The notes: generated from the letters alone by a model not told the origin. A stretch of DNA of 64,000 nt from Bradyrhizobium sp. 164 (GCF_023073715.1 NZ_JADPKA010000008.1:62001-126000), one strand, 5' to 3'. Numbered from the stretch's first letter, positions 1 through 10,192 are shown. Numbers and translations: made by a program.

Positions 1-1437
<1,437 letters not shown>

Positions 1438-1438
1438 G

Positions 1439-2350
1439 ATGAGCGACCAAATCCGCATCATCGAGATGGGGCCGCGCGACGGCCTCCAGAACGAGAAGAC
1501 GGTCGTCAGCGTCGGGTCCCGTATCGCCTTCGTCGAGGCGCTGGTCGCGGCTGGCCTCACCACGGTCGAGGTCGGCGCTTTCGTCTCGCCCAAGGCGATC
1601 CCGCAGATGGCAAGCTCGGACGCCGTGCTGCGCGGCGTCAGCCATGTGCAGGGCGCCGAATTCCATGTGCTGGTGCCGAACGAGAAGGGCTATGACGCCG
1701 CGAGCGCGGCGGGCGCGAAGGTCGTCTCGGTGTTCGCGGCAGCCTCGGAAGGCTTTTCGCGCGCCAACATCAATTGCTCGGTCGCGGAGTCCATCGAGCG
1801 GTTCAAGCCGGTGCTCGCGCGCGCCAAAGCCGATGGCGTCAAAGTGCGTGGCTATATCTCCTGCGTGCTGGGCTGCCCGTTCGACGGCGAGATCAAGCCG
1901 AAGGCGGTCGCCGATCTTGCCAACTCGCTATGGGAGCTCGGCTGCTACGAGATCTCGCTCGGCGATACAATCGGCGTCGGCACGCCGAGCAAGGCAAGGG
2001 AGATGCTGCGCGCAGTTGCCGCCAACATTCCTCCCGCCCATCTCGCAATGCATTTCCACGACACCTACGGCCAAGCCCTCGCCAATCTCTATGCGGGGAT
2101 GGAGGAGGGCGTCCGCGTCATCGACGCCGCCGCGGGCGGCCTCGGCGGCTGCCCCTACGCCCCCGGAGCGACTGGCAATGTCGCGACCGAGGACGTCGTC
2201 TACATGCTCGAAGGTATGGGCATCAAGACCGGTATAGATATGGACCGGCTGCTGGCGGCGACCAACGAGATGAGTGCCGTGCTGGGCAAGCCGCCAGTGA
2301 GCCGCGTGGCGTCCGCGCTGAACGCCAAGCGGAGGCGCGCGGCGACTTAA
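1439..2350 (+). CDS. mvaB: hydroxymethylglutaryl-CoA lyase
   Basis: A 303-residue TIM-barrel lyase of the HMGL-like family that splits 3-hydroxy-3-methylglutaryl-CoA into acetoacetate and acetyl-CoA, the final step of leucine catabolism. Visible signatures are GPRDGLQNE at residues 11-19, the metal-binding HFHD at 205-208, and the G-loop GGCPYAPGATGN with catalytic Cys238. Length is normal for the bacterial enzyme. The ATG follows the carboxylase stop with a one-base gap, so the two are cotranscribed and probably translationally coupled. The gene ends six bases before the stop of the convergent dihydrodipicolinate-synthase-like gene. Confidence 0.95.
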   Translation: MSDQIRIIEMGPRDGLQNEKTVVSVGSRIAFVEALVAAGLTTVEVGAFVSPKAIPQMASSDAVLRGVSHVQGAEFHVLVPNEKGYDAASAAGAKVVSVFAAASEGFSRANINCSVAESIERFKPVLARAKADGVKVRGYISCVLGCPFDGEIKPKAVADLANSLWELGCYEISLGDTIGVGTPSKAREMLRAVAANIPPAHLAMHFHDTYGQALANLYAGMEEGVRVIDAAAGGLGGCPYAPGATGNVATEDVVYMLEGMGIKTGIDMDRLLAATNEMSAVLGKPPVSRVASALNAKRRRAAT

Positions 2351-2356
2351 GGCCGC

Positions 2357-3280
2357 TTACGCCGCCTTCAAGCCCACATCCGGCAGGCGCGGCCGGTTCT
2401 TGAGCGCCTTGTCCATCATGGCCTCGACTTCTGTCTTCTCTTGCGGCAGCAGCGCCAGGCGCGGCGGGCGCGTCAGCGCGGTGCCGCGGCCCATGATGTG
2501 CTCGCACAGTTTGATACACTGGACGAGGTCCGGGCGTGCATCCAGATGCAACAGCGGCATGAACCATTCGTAGAGCGGCATCGCCTCGGCGTAGCGCCCT
2601 GCCTTGGCGAGACGGAACAGGGTCTCGCCCTCGCGCGGGAAGGCGTTCGACATGCCGGAGACCCAGCCAACGGCGCCCATGGCGACGCTCTCGACGATGA
2701 CGTCGTCAAGGCCCGCGAACAGCACGAAGCGGTCGCCGACCATGTTGCGGGTGTCGATGAACCGTCGCGTGTCGCCGGACGAATCCTTGAAGCAGACGAC
2801 GGTGTCGACATCGGCGAGCGAGGCCAGGATGTCCGGAGTGACGTCGTTCTTGTAGATTGGCGGGTTGTTGTAGAGCATCACCGGCAGGTCGGTGGCACTG
2901 GCAACGGCGCGGAAATGCGCAGCCGTCTCGTGCGGCTTGGACGAATAGACCAGCGCCGGCATCACCATCACACCGTCGATACCGGCGCGCGCGGCTTCCC
3001 TGGCGGTCTCGACTGCAAACGCCGTGGTGAATTCGGCGATGCCGCACAGCACGGGCACACGGCCGGCCGCAACCGACTTCGCGGCCTCCATGATCGCGAC
3101 CTTCTCCTTGCGCTCCAGCGAGGTGTTCTCGCCGACCGAGCCGCAGACGATCAGACCGGAAACGCCGTCGCGGATCAGCCCATCCATGACCTTGGCTGTC
3201 GCATCGATATTGAGCGACAGGTCGTCGTTGAATTGCGTGGTGACGGCCGGGAAGACGCCTTCCCAGGAAATGCGGTTCAT
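2357..3280 (-). CDS. dihydrodipicolinate synthase family (DapA-like) aldolase/lyase
   Basis: 307 residues, class I aldolase TIM barrel of the DapA/NanA superfamily. The Schiff-base lysine is K165 in FKDSSGDTRRF, and the proton-relay tyrosine is in VMLYNNPP near residue 137. It is the last gene of a TRAP transporter operon (Q-M-P-lyase) under a divergent GntR-type regulator. This argues for catabolism of an imported organic or sugar acid rather than lysine synthesis. Members of this group act on pyruvate adducts such as 2-keto-3-deoxy acids, N-acetylneuraminate or 4-hydroxy-2-oxo acids. The sequence does not tell me which substrate applies here. The gap to the upstream binding-protein gene is 75 bases. 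Confidence 0.85.
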   Translation of the reverse strand: MNRISWEGVFPAVTTQFNDDLSLNIDATAKVMDGLIRDGVSGLIVCGSVGENTSLERKEKVAIMEAAKSVAAGRVPVLCGIAEFTTAFAVETAREAARAGIDGVMVMPALVYSSKPHETAAHFRAVASATDLPVMLYNNPPIYKNDVTPDILASLADVDTVVCFKDSSGDTRRFIDTRNMVGDRFVLFAGLDDVIVESVAMGAVGWVSGMSNAFPREGETLFRLAKAGRYAEAMPLYEWFMPLLHLDARPDLVQCIKLCEHIMGRGTALTRPPRLALLPQEKTEVEAMMDKALKNRPRLPDVGLKAA

Positions 3281-3355
3281 TGCTTGGCTCCGATTGGAAT
3301 TGTATCGGCGGATGGTTCGATCCGCCGGGCATTGACGGTGAGGGCGAGAGTGGGA

Positions 3356-4339
3356 TCAGAGCGTCGCGCCGACCTTGCGCAGCTCGGCGAGGACAGGGGC
3401 TTTTGGCAGCCAGATCTTGTCGAACTCGGCAATGACGGCCTCGGTGTCCTTGGCGTCAACCTGGCGGATCGGAATCGGCGCGTTCTTGAAATTCTCGATC
3501 AGCGCGGGCTCATTGCCGGCGAGCTCGTCGATCTGCACATCCAGCGTCGACCTGATCGTCTTCGTGATCAGCTCGCGGTCGGCCGCGGGGAGCGACTGCC
3601 AGACCCGGCCCGAGACGACCGCCGCCATCGGCATGAAGACGGCATTCATCTGGAGGATCACTTTCGACACCTTGTCGAAGCGCTGGTTCCAGGAGAATTC
3701 GAGATCGGCCTCGAGGCCGTCGACCTGGCCGTTGGCCATGGCGTCGAACACCTGCGGCGTCGGGATCGGAGTCGGTGCAGCGCCCAGCGAGGAATAGAAA
3801 TCGCGATAGACCGGCGTCGGATTGATGCGCAGCTTCATGCCGCGAATGTCGGCCAGCGTATTCAGATCCTTGGAGGAGAACACGGCGCGCATGCCGGTGA
3901 TGCCCCAGCCGAGCCCGATCGTTCCGGTCTCCTGCGGCAGCACTTCGAACAGCTTCACCGCAGCCGGATGCCGCACGAATTTCGCGACCGCAGGCGTCGA
4001 GCGGACGATGTAGGGCGCATTGATCGCGGCGATGTGCGGCACGCGCGAGCCGAGCTCGGCGGCCTGGATGAAGCCCATGTCGAGTGCGCCGGATTGCAAT
4101 TGCTGCATCATCGCGGGCTCGTTGCCGAGCTGCCCGGAGTGGAACACGCTGACGCTCAAGCGGCCGCTCGTGACCGCCTTGAGATCTTCGCCGAATTTGA
4201 GGGCGGCCTTGTTCCAGGAATGGCCGTTGGGCGTGATCAGGCCGAGCCGGAATTCCTTGGGTTGGGCGAGCGCCAGCGACGGCGCGAACACCGATGCGGC
4301 GGCACTGGCGGCCAGAAAGCGGCGACGTGAAAGCGGCAT
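3356..4339 (-). CDS. TRAP transporter substrate-binding protein (DctP family)
   Basis: The frame stays open far upstream, but the real start is the ATG at 4339. It gives a 327-residue protein with a Tat-type leader (SRRRFLAAS, hydrophobic stretch, cleavage after LALAQ) and is preceded by an AAAGGAGC ribosome-binding site. The mature part is a DctP-type periplasmic solute receptor with the family's conserved central region (GMKLRINPTPVYRDF). It captures the substrate and delivers it to the Q/M permease encoded just upstream. A twin-arginine leader suggests export in folded form. The ligand is unknown; TRAP receptors usually bind carboxylates. Confidence 0.93.
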   Translation of the reverse strand: MPLSRRRFLAASAAASVFAPSLALAQPKEFRLGLITPNGHSWNKAALKFGEDLKAVTSGRLSVSVFHSGQLGNEPAMMQQLQSGALDMGFIQAAELGSRVPHIAAINAPYIVRSTPAVAKFVRHPAAVKLFEVLPQETGTIGLGWGITGMRAVFSSKDLNTLADIRGMKLRINPTPVYRDFYSSLGAAPTPIPTPQVFDAMANGQVDGLEADLEFSWNQRFDKVSKVILQMNAVFMPMAAVVSGRVWQSLPAADRELITKTIRSTLDVQIDELAGNEPALIENFKNAPIPIRQVDAKDTEAVIAEFDKIWLPKAPVLAELRKVGATL

Positions 4340-4362
4340 GGTCGGGCTCCTTTCGGATGGGC

Positions 4363-5628
4363 CTATTTGACGAGGATCAGCGAGAGTGACGGGTAGAGCG
4401 AGAGCAGCACGAGGAGGACGCAGGAGATGACGAAGAAGGGCAGCGTCACCATGAACATCTTGCCCGGCTTGGCACCGGTGACAGCGGCCGCAACGAAGAA
4501 GCAAAGTCCGACCGGCGGCGACAGCAGGCCGAGCACGAGATTGATCACCACCACGACGCCGAAATGCCGGGGGTCGATGTGATAGACGTCGGTCGCGACC
4601 GGAAGCAGGATCGGCACCGTCATGATCAGGCCGGGAATGCCGTCGATCACCGTGCCGATCACCAGCAGGATGACGTTGCAGATCAGCATGAAGCTGACCG
4701 GGTCCTTGGCGGCCGTCTGGATCCAGGCGGCAGTCTCCTGCGGCACTTTGCCGAAGATCAGGACCCAGGAGAACACCGCCGCGGCTGCCACCAGGAACAG
4801 CACGATTGCCGAGTAGATGCCGCTGCGCAGCATCATCTGCGGCAGCTGGGAAACTTCGAACTCCTTGGTCCAGAATTTTCCGACCAGTGCTGCTGCGACG
4901 GCCCCGACGGCGGCGGATTCGGTCGCGTTGGCGAGGCCGCCGAGAATGGTGCCGACGATGACGATGGGGATCAGCAGCGTCGGAGACGTCCGCAGGATCG
5001 TCATGATGCGCTGACGCGGCGTCTGATAGTCCGCACGGGGATAGTTGTAGACATAGCCCATCAGCGCGATGACGAGGCAGAACATCACGGTGAGGATGAC
5101 GCCAGGCACGATGCCGGCGATCAGCATGTCGCTGACCGAGACCTGCGCGAGCACGCTGTAGACCACGAACATCACCGATGGCGGGATGATCGGGCCGAGC
5201 ATGCCGCCATAGGCGGTCAGTCCCGCGGCGAAGGTCTTGTCGTAGCCCTTCTTCTCCATCTCCGGCACCATGATCTGGGCCATGATCGCGACCTGCGCAG
5301 TCGCAGAGCCCAGGATCGACGAGATGAACATGTTGGCGAGGATATTGACGTAGGCGAGCCCGCCCTTGAACGAGCCGACGAACGCCATCGCCATGTCGAC
5401 GATGCGCCTTGTGATGCCGCCGCCATTCATGATCTCGCCGATAAGGATGAAGAGCGGAATGGCGATCAGGCCGTAGCTGTCGACGCCGCCGAAAAGCTGG
5501 AGCGGGTAAGACTGGAACAGCACGGGATTGCCGGATGCGGCGATGTAGACGAGGCCGGCGAGGCACAGGCAGAGGCCGATCGGCACGCCGACCAGCATGA
5601 AAGCCATGAAGGCGGCTGATGTGATCAT
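4363..5628 (-). CDS. TRAP transporter large permease subunit (DctM family)
   Basis: 421 residues, almost entirely hydrophobic, with the twelve-or-so helices typical of the DctM/SiaM ion-coupled permease. Recognisable stretches are FGGVDSYGLIAIPLFILIGE, the GGMLGPIIPPSVMF loop and the second repeat LGLLSPPVGLC. I placed the start at 5628 (MITSAAFMAF): it overlaps the dctQ stop by one base (TGATG), the usual coupling in these operons. The longer open frame to 6288 has no membrane-protein character. It works with the small subunit and the downstream binding protein. Confidence 0.94.
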   Translation of the reverse strand: MITSAAFMAFMLVGVPIGLCLCLAGLVYIAASGNPVLFQSYPLQLFGGVDSYGLIAIPLFILIGEIMNGGGITRRIVDMAMAFVGSFKGGLAYVNILANMFISSILGSATAQVAIMAQIMVPEMEKKGYDKTFAAGLTAYGGMLGPIIPPSVMFVVYSVLAQVSVSDMLIAGIVPGVILTVMFCLVIALMGYVYNYPRADYQTPRQRIMTILRTSPTLLIPIVIVGTILGGLANATESAAVGAVAAALVGKFWTKEFEVSQLPQMMLRSGIYSAIVLFLVAAAAVFSWVLIFGKVPQETAAWIQTAAKDPVSFMLICNVILLVIGTVIDGIPGLIMTVPILLPVATDVYHIDPRHFGVVVVINLVLGLLSPPVGLCFFVAAAVTGAKPGKMFMVTLPFFVISCVLLVLLSLYPSLSLILVK

Positions 5629-6251
5629 CAGTTGACCCCGTCCAGCTCGGAGAGCTGAAAGCCTTTTGGCGAGGTGCGCGGGACCAACTCGAGATCTTCC
5701 AGCAGATTGGCGAGGCCGTGAATGGTCATCGACACCGCGAAGATCGGCAGCGTCAGGTATAGCATCCAGGTCGGCCAGTTCAGCGTCTGGGTGTGCTCGG
5801 TGTAGAGGAAGTTGAAGGTCTCGGCGGCGAGCTTGCGCCCGTCGAAGCCAGCGCGGGCGAGACCAATCGGGTCCATCCAAAGCACGCAGGTGACGATCAG
5901 TGCGGCGCCGAACACGACCACGAGGCCGGTCGAGATCACTTTGGCGAGCTTCTGGCGCGGCGCCGAAAGACGCTCCGTCAGCATAGTCACCGCGAAATCG
6001 AGCCGCAGCCGGGTCATTGCGGAGGCGCCGATGAAGGTCAGCCAGACCACGCAATAGACGGCGGATTCGTCGATCCAGTAGATCGGGAAATGCGAGTACC
6101 GGGTGACGACGTTCACCAGGATCAATCCGGTGAGCAGGTACATGAGGCCCATCAGCGCGAGGCGCTCGACCGCGAGCAGGGCGCTGGACGCGCGGACGAT
6201 CATGCGTCGAACGCTGAATGCGCGTGTGGGCAGCATCGTCTGTTCGATCAT
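5628..6251 (-). CDS. TRAP transporter small permease subunit (DctQ family)
   Basis: 207 residues with four hydrophobic segments, the DctQ pattern, and the family-typical stretch after helix 2 (YWIDESAVYCVVWLTF). It is the first gene of the minus-strand operon. Its start lies 36 bases from a perfect palindrome that is the likely operator for the divergent GntR-type regulator. A candidate promoter (TTGGCA, 16-base spacer, TATACA on the minus strand) overlaps that palindrome. I see no clear Shine-Dalgarno before the ATG. Confidence 0.92.
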   Translation of the reverse strand: MIEQTMLPTRAFSVRRMIVRASSALLAVERLALMGLMYLLTGLILVNVVTRYSHFPIYWIDESAVYCVVWLTFIGASAMTRLRLDFAVTMLTERLSAPRQKLAKVISTGLVVVFGAALIVTCVLWMDPIGLARAGFDGRKLAAETFNFLYTEHTQTLNWPTWMLYLTLPIFAVSMTIHGLANLLEDLELVPRTSPKGFQLSELDGVN

Positions 6252-6286
6252 GGAGGCCCAACCTCGAGATTTGTCGTGCTATCGCC

Positions 6287-6307
6287 AAATGTATAATTTA
6301 TACATTT
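6287..6307. promoter_or_regulatory. predicted GntR/FCD operator, perfect palindrome
   Basis: Perfect inverted repeat AAATGTATAA, one T, then its exact reverse complement. It sits between the divergent dctQ (6251) and gntR (6463) starts. FCD-type GntR regulators typically bind GTATAC-like palindromes, and the half-sites here contain GTATA/TATAC. The palindrome covers the predicted minus-strand -10 hexamer, so binding would repress the transporter operon. Confidence 0.75.
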
Positions 6308-6317
6308 AGGCTGCCAA
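6290..6317 (-). promoter_or_regulatory. candidate promoter of the TRAP/lyase operon
   Basis: On the minus strand, TTGGCA (6312-6317) and TATACA (6290-6295) are separated by 16 bases, about 40 bases upstream of the dctQ start. The -10 lies inside the palindromic operator. It matches the consensus by eye only. Confidence 0.45.
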
Positions 6318-6462
6318 ACGGAGATTGCGGCCACTTCGGCGGCAGGACGCGGTTTTGCTGGGCACTGGCTTTTGCTGGACTCTAGCTTTCGCTGAAGCCT
6401 TCAACATGCAAGAGAGGGACCGCTTCGGCCGGATGAATCGCGAAGGAAAGGCAGAAGGTCAG

Positions 6463-7155
6463 ATGAAACAGCCTCTGAAGCATCGCACGCTGTCGGCCGC
6501 GATCGTCGACCAGCTCAGGCAGGCGATCCTCGACGGCACCTATCCGGCGGGATCGCAGCTGCGCCAAGATGCGCTTGGCGAGGCCTATGGCGTCAGCCGC
6601 ATCCCGGTGCGGGAGGCGCTGTTTCAGCTGGAGGCGGAAGGGCTGGTGCGCATCGTGCCGCAGAAGGGCGCCATCGTCTCCGAGCTGTCGCTGGACGAGA
6701 TCAACGACGTGTTCGATTTGCGCCGCATCCTGGAGCCGAGATTGCTGGCGCAGTCGGCGCCACGTTTCACCGTTGATGATTTCGACGGGCTCGACGACAT
6801 CCACAAGAGTTTTGAGAAGGCGATCAAGGCGCGCAACGTCAGCGAATGGGGGCAGCTCAATGCCGACTTCCACATGGCGCTCTACGTTCATGCGCCGCAG
6901 CCGCGCACAAGAGCGATCGTGCTGTCACTGCTCCAGACCAGCGACCGCTACACCCGCTTGCAGCTCTCCAACACCAAGGCGATGGGGATCGCCGAGAAGG
7001 AGCACGCGTATCTGATCACGCTCTGCCGCGCACGGAAGGTCGATGAGGCCTGCCGTTTCCTGGAGCGGCACATCGAAGCCGTGCGTAAGGATCTGTTGCA
7101 GGTGGTGGCCGGCAGCGCGATCGCGCCGAAGTCACGGCGGAAGGAGAAATCGTAA
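6463..7155 (+). CDS. GntR family transcriptional regulator, FCD (FadR/VanR-like) type
   Basis: 230 residues from the ATG at 6463, chosen because GAAGG lies 6-10 bases upstream; the frame is open to 6325, but that extension carries no domain. Residues about 10-75 form the GntR winged helix-turn-helix (LSAAIVDQLRQAILDGTY, YGVSRIPVREALFQLEAEGLV). The rest is an all-helical FCD ligand-binding domain with the usual DLRRILEP, D..FH and HAYLI metal/ligand-site regions. It is divergent from the TRAP/DapA-like operon with a perfect operator-like palindrome between them. It most likely represses that operon until its substrate or an intermediate binds. Confidence 0.92.
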   Translation: MKQPLKHRTLSAAIVDQLRQAILDGTYPAGSQLRQDALGEAYGVSRIPVREALFQLEAEGLVRIVPQKGAIVSELSLDEINDVFDLRRILEPRLLAQSAPRFTVDDFDGLDDIHKSFEKAIKARNVSEWGQLNADFHMALYVHAPQPRTRAIVLSLLQTSDRYTRLQLSNTKAMGIAEKEHAYLITLCRARKVDEACRFLERHIEAVRKDLLQVVAGSAIAPKSRRKEKS

Positions 7156-7177
7156 AGCGAGGAAAAGCGCGCAGCGC

Positions 7178-7222
7178 CGTGCCCACCATCTGTCCATGAT
7201 CGCGACAGAAGTGGTGGGCACG
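7178..7222. repeat. palindromic repeat / long hairpin between convergent genes
   Basis: Left arm CGTGCCCACCA (7178-7188) plus TCTGTC (7189-7194) pairs with GACAGA (7204-7209) and TGGTGGGCACG (7212-7222). This gives a 17-bp stem with a two-base bulge and a nine-base loop. It lies between the convergent gntR and dctM2 genes and could stop transcription or stabilise mRNA ends. GTGGGCAC palindromes of this look recur in bradyrhizobial intergenic DNA (recall, not searched). Confidence 0.7.
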
Positions 7223-7263
7223 CTTCCGCCTTCGCTCCTCGAGCTACGGCAGTTCGGCTAGCT

Positions 7264-8622
7264 CTACCTGCTCCCGTCCGGCCCCATCACGAGATCCGGC
7301 AGCCAGGTCGAGATCTCCGGCACGAGGCACAGCAGCAGGACTGCGAGCATCATCAGCAGCACGAAGGGGAGCGTGCCCCAGATCACCTCGCGCAAGGGAA
7401 TGTCGGGCGCGACATTGCGGATGACGAAGATGTTGAGGCCAACCGGCGGGTGGATCAGGCCCATCTCCATCACGATGGTCATGACCACGCCGAACCAGAT
7501 GATGTCGAAATTGGCGGCGCGGAGCGGCGGCAGGATGATCGGCGCCGTCATCAGGATAATCGAGACCGGCGGCAGGAAGAAGCCGAGCACCACGACCATG
7601 ACGAGGATCGCGAACAGCAGCTCCCAGCGCGGCAGGTGCATCGCGACGATCGATTCGGCGACCGATTGCGAGATGTGCAGATAGCTCATCACGTAGGAAT
7701 AGAGCAACGACATGCCGATGATCATCATTAGCATGGTCGATTCCCGGATCGTCGACCGCATAATCGGAGCGAGATCGCTCGGTCGCCACACGCTGTAGAT
7801 CGCTGCGATCAGCGCCAGCGCCAAGAGGCCGCCGAGGCCGGCGGTTTCCGACGGCGTGGCGTAGCCGCCATAGAGCGCGATCATGACGCCGGTGAGCAGC
7901 AGCACGAAGGGGATCACCCGCGGCAGCACGCTGAAGCGTTCGGCGAGCGTATACTCGTCGCGCTGCAGGATCGCAGCTTCCGCGCCGCCGTTCTTGTAAA
8001 TCGCTTCGGCGGCGGCATATTCCTGGCGGAAGCGGATCACGGCATAGGCGCCGAACAGCGAGACCAGCAAGAGGCCGGGCCCGATGCCGGCGAGGAACAG
8101 CCGCCCGAGCGACTTTTCGGCGGCGACGGCGAACAGGATCATGGTGATCGAGGGCGGCAGCAGAATGCCGAGCGTGCCGCCGGCAGCGATGATGCCGGCA
8201 GCAAAGCCGCCGGAATAGCCGCGCTTGCGCATCTCGGGGATGCCGGCCGAGCCGATCGCCGAGCAGGTCGCGGGCGAGGAGCCCGCCATCGCTGCAAACA
8301 GCGCACAGGCGAAGACGTTGGCAACGCCGAGGCCGCCCGGCACCCGATGCAGCCAGGCATGCAGCGCCGAATAGAGATCCTGGCCGGCGCGCGACTTGCC
8401 GATCGCGGCACCCTTGAGAATGAAGAGCGGGATCGACAAGAGTGTGATCGAGGCCATTTCCTCGTAGACGTTCTGCGTCACCGTATCGAGCGAAGCGGCG
8501 GGCATGTAGATGCCCATGAACACGACTGCGACTGCGCCAAGCGCGAACGCAATCGGCATGCCCGAAAACATCACGAGCAGCGTCGCGATTCCATAGGCGA
8601 GGCCGATACCAAAGACGCTCAT
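7264..8622 (-). CDS. TRAP transporter large permease subunit (DctM family), second system
   Basis: 452 residues from MSVFGIGLAYG at 8622; the ATG overlaps the dctQ2 stop as ATGA. It is strongly hydrophobic with the DctM signatures IPLFILKGAAIGKS, GGTLGILLPPSITM and a second-repeat LGFFLPPVS. It belongs to the long-loop DctM subfamily: there is an extra hydrophilic stretch around residues 215-245 (YKNGGAEAAILQRDEY). It is the last gene of a P-Q-M operon that has no adjacent enzyme or regulator. Confidence 0.93.
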   Translation of the reverse strand: MSVFGIGLAYGIATLLVMFSGMPIAFALGAVAVVFMGIYMPAASLDTVTQNVYEEMASITLLSIPLFILKGAAIGKSRAGQDLYSALHAWLHRVPGGLGVANVFACALFAAMAGSSPATCSAIGSAGIPEMRKRGYSGGFAAGIIAAGGTLGILLPPSITMILFAVAAEKSLGRLFLAGIGPGLLLVSLFGAYAVIRFRQEYAAAEAIYKNGGAEAAILQRDEYTLAERFSVLPRVIPFVLLLTGVMIALYGGYATPSETAGLGGLLALALIAAIYSVWRPSDLAPIMRSTIRESTMLMMIIGMSLLYSYVMSYLHISQSVAESIVAMHLPRWELLFAILVMVVVLGFFLPPVSIILMTAPIILPPLRAANFDIIWFGVVMTIVMEMGLIHPPVGLNIFVIRNVAPDIPLREVIWGTLPFVLLMMLAVLLLCLVPEISTWLPDLVMGPDGSR

Positions 8623-9173
8623 GGCCGCCGGGCTCCGGTGAAGGGCAGCGCAAGCTGCACGAGGATCTGGATGCAGAGCAGGCTCATGCCGAGTGCCATC
8701 AGCGAATAGGGAATGGCGAGGGGCGGCGACCACATCGAGTTGGAGACCTGGCCGTCGACATAGGCTTCATGGGCCAGGGTCCAGGACTTCCAGGCGAAGA
8801 AGGCGCAGAACAGGAACGTTGCGGCGTCGACCAGCCAGAGCCGGACCTTGTTCGCGAACGGCGAGAGCAGGCCGACGAAGGCCTCGATGCCGATGTGGCC
8901 GCGGTTCTGCTGCACATAGGCCGCCGTCATGAAGGTGGCGCCGACCAGCAGGAACACGGCGGCCTCGTCCTGCCAGTAATTGGCGGCCTTGAACAGCGCG
9001 CGGCTGAGCACGCTGTAGCTCAGGATCATACAGGCCGCGACCAGCGCGATCGCGGCGAACACGACGATGATGCTGTTGAGGACGGCGAGGCCGCGATCGA
9101 TCGCCGCCGCAAGGCCTGTTCTTGCGGCAGCGTTCGGCAGGTCATCACGATCCGGAAGCGGACCGTGGCTCAT
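8619..9173 (-). CDS. TRAP transporter small permease subunit (DctQ family), second system
   Basis: 184 residues with four predicted membrane spans and the DctQ motif region YWQDEAAVFLLVGATF. I took the start at 9173 (MSHGPLPD), where the ATG overlaps the dctP2 stop by four bases. The C-terminal stop overlaps the dctM2 start in the same way. The three genes are therefore tightly coupled. Confidence 0.92.
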   Translation of the reverse strand: MSHGPLPDRDDLPNAAARTGLAAAIDRGLAVLNSIIVVFAAIALVAACMILSYSVLSRALFKAANYWQDEAAVFLLVGATFMTAAYVQQNRGHIGIEAFVGLLSPFANKVRLWLVDAATFLFCAFFAWKSWTLAHEAYVDGQVSNSMWSPPLAIPYSLMALGMSLLCIQILVQLALPFTGARRP

Positions 9174-10192
9174 GCTGCGACGTCGGTGGCGAGCTTGAGC
9201 AGGTTCGCAGCGGTCGCGGTCTTGGCGCTGTAGTCCTTCCAGGCGGTGTCGCGGGCGATGTCGCGCCACTTGCCGACGGTCGCGGCGTCGAGCGCCGAGA
9301 CCTTGGCGCCGGCTTTCTCGTAGACCTTGGCGACCTCGACGTCGTCGTCCTGCGCGCCCTTGCGGCCGAAGGCTTCGAGCTCGGTGCCGACCGCGAGCAG
9401 GATGTCCTGATGGTTCTTCGGCAGCTTGTCGAAGATCGCCTTCGACATCATCAGCGGCTCGAGCATGAACCAATAGGAGGTGCCGGCCCCTGATGTCAGC
9501 GACTTCGCGACCTCTTCGAGACGGAACGAGATCAGGCTGGTGGACGAGGTGATGCCGGCATCGCAGGCGCCGGTCTGCATCGCCGCATAGATTTCGTTCG
9601 ATGGCACCGACAGCACCGAGGCACCGGCGGTCTGGAGCACCATGTCCATCTCGCGCGAGCCGCCGCGCACCTTCAGGCCCTTGGCGTCTTCAGGCGCGAC
9701 GATCGGCTTGGAGCGGCTGGCGACGCCGCCGGCCTGCCAGACCCAGGTGAGCAGAATGATGCCCTTATCGGCGAGGAAGTCGGTCAGCGCCTTTCCGACC
9801 GGTTCTTTCTTCCAGCGCAAGCCCTGGTCGTAGGTGGTCACGAGGCCGGGCATCAGGCCGATATTGGTCTCCGGCAGCTCGCCGCCCGCATAAGGCATCG
9901 GATAGAGGCTGATGTCGAGCGCGCCCTTGCGCATCGCGGAGAACTGCGCGTTGGTCTTGATCAGCGAGGAGTTCGGATAGATTTCAGCGGCGATGTCGCC
10001 ATTGCTGCGCTTGGCGACTTCGGCGGCGAACATGCGGCAGAGCCGGTCGCGGAAATCGCCTTTGTCGATGGTGCCACCTGGGAATTGGTGCGAGATCTTC
10101 AGCGTGGTGGCGGCCTGCGCCGTCCCGGTGCCGAAGCGAAGAATGGCGGGTGCGGCGACGGCGGTCGCGAGCAGATGACGGCGCGTGAGCAT
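9170..10192 (-). CDS. TRAP transporter substrate-binding protein (DctP family), second system
   Basis: 340 residues from the ATG at 10192, with AAGGGGATC upstream as ribosome-binding site. The twin-arginine leader (LTRRHLLATAVAAPAILRF) is followed by a DctP receptor (ISHQFPGGTIDKGDFRDR, GLKVRGGSREMD). It is the first gene of the operon. Its ligand cannot be read from the sequence. It is clearly different from the receptor at 3356-4339, so the two TRAP systems are not a recent duplication. Confidence 0.92.
   Translation of the reverse strand: MLTRRHLLATAVAAPAILRFGTGTAQAATTLKISHQFPGGTIDKGDFRDRLCRMFAAEVAKRSNGDIAAEIYPNSSLIKTNAQFSAMRKGALDISLYPMPYAGGELPETNIGLMPGLVTTYDQGLRWKKEPVGKALTDFLADKGIILLTWVWQAGGVASRSKPIVAPEDAKGLKVRGGSREMDMVLQTAGASVLSVPSNEIYAAMQTGACDAGITSSTSLISFRLEEVAKSLTSGAGTSYWFMLEPLMMSKAIFDKLPKNHQDILLAVGTELEAFGRKGAQDDDVEVAKVYEKAGAKVSALDAATVGKWRDIARDTAWKDYSAKTATAANLLKLATDVAA

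Noticed and set aside
2441..4330. 629-codon plus-strand frame opposite the DapA-like and DctP genes
   Set aside because: The translation is Arg/Asp/His-rich with no domain, and the minus strand has clear family matches.
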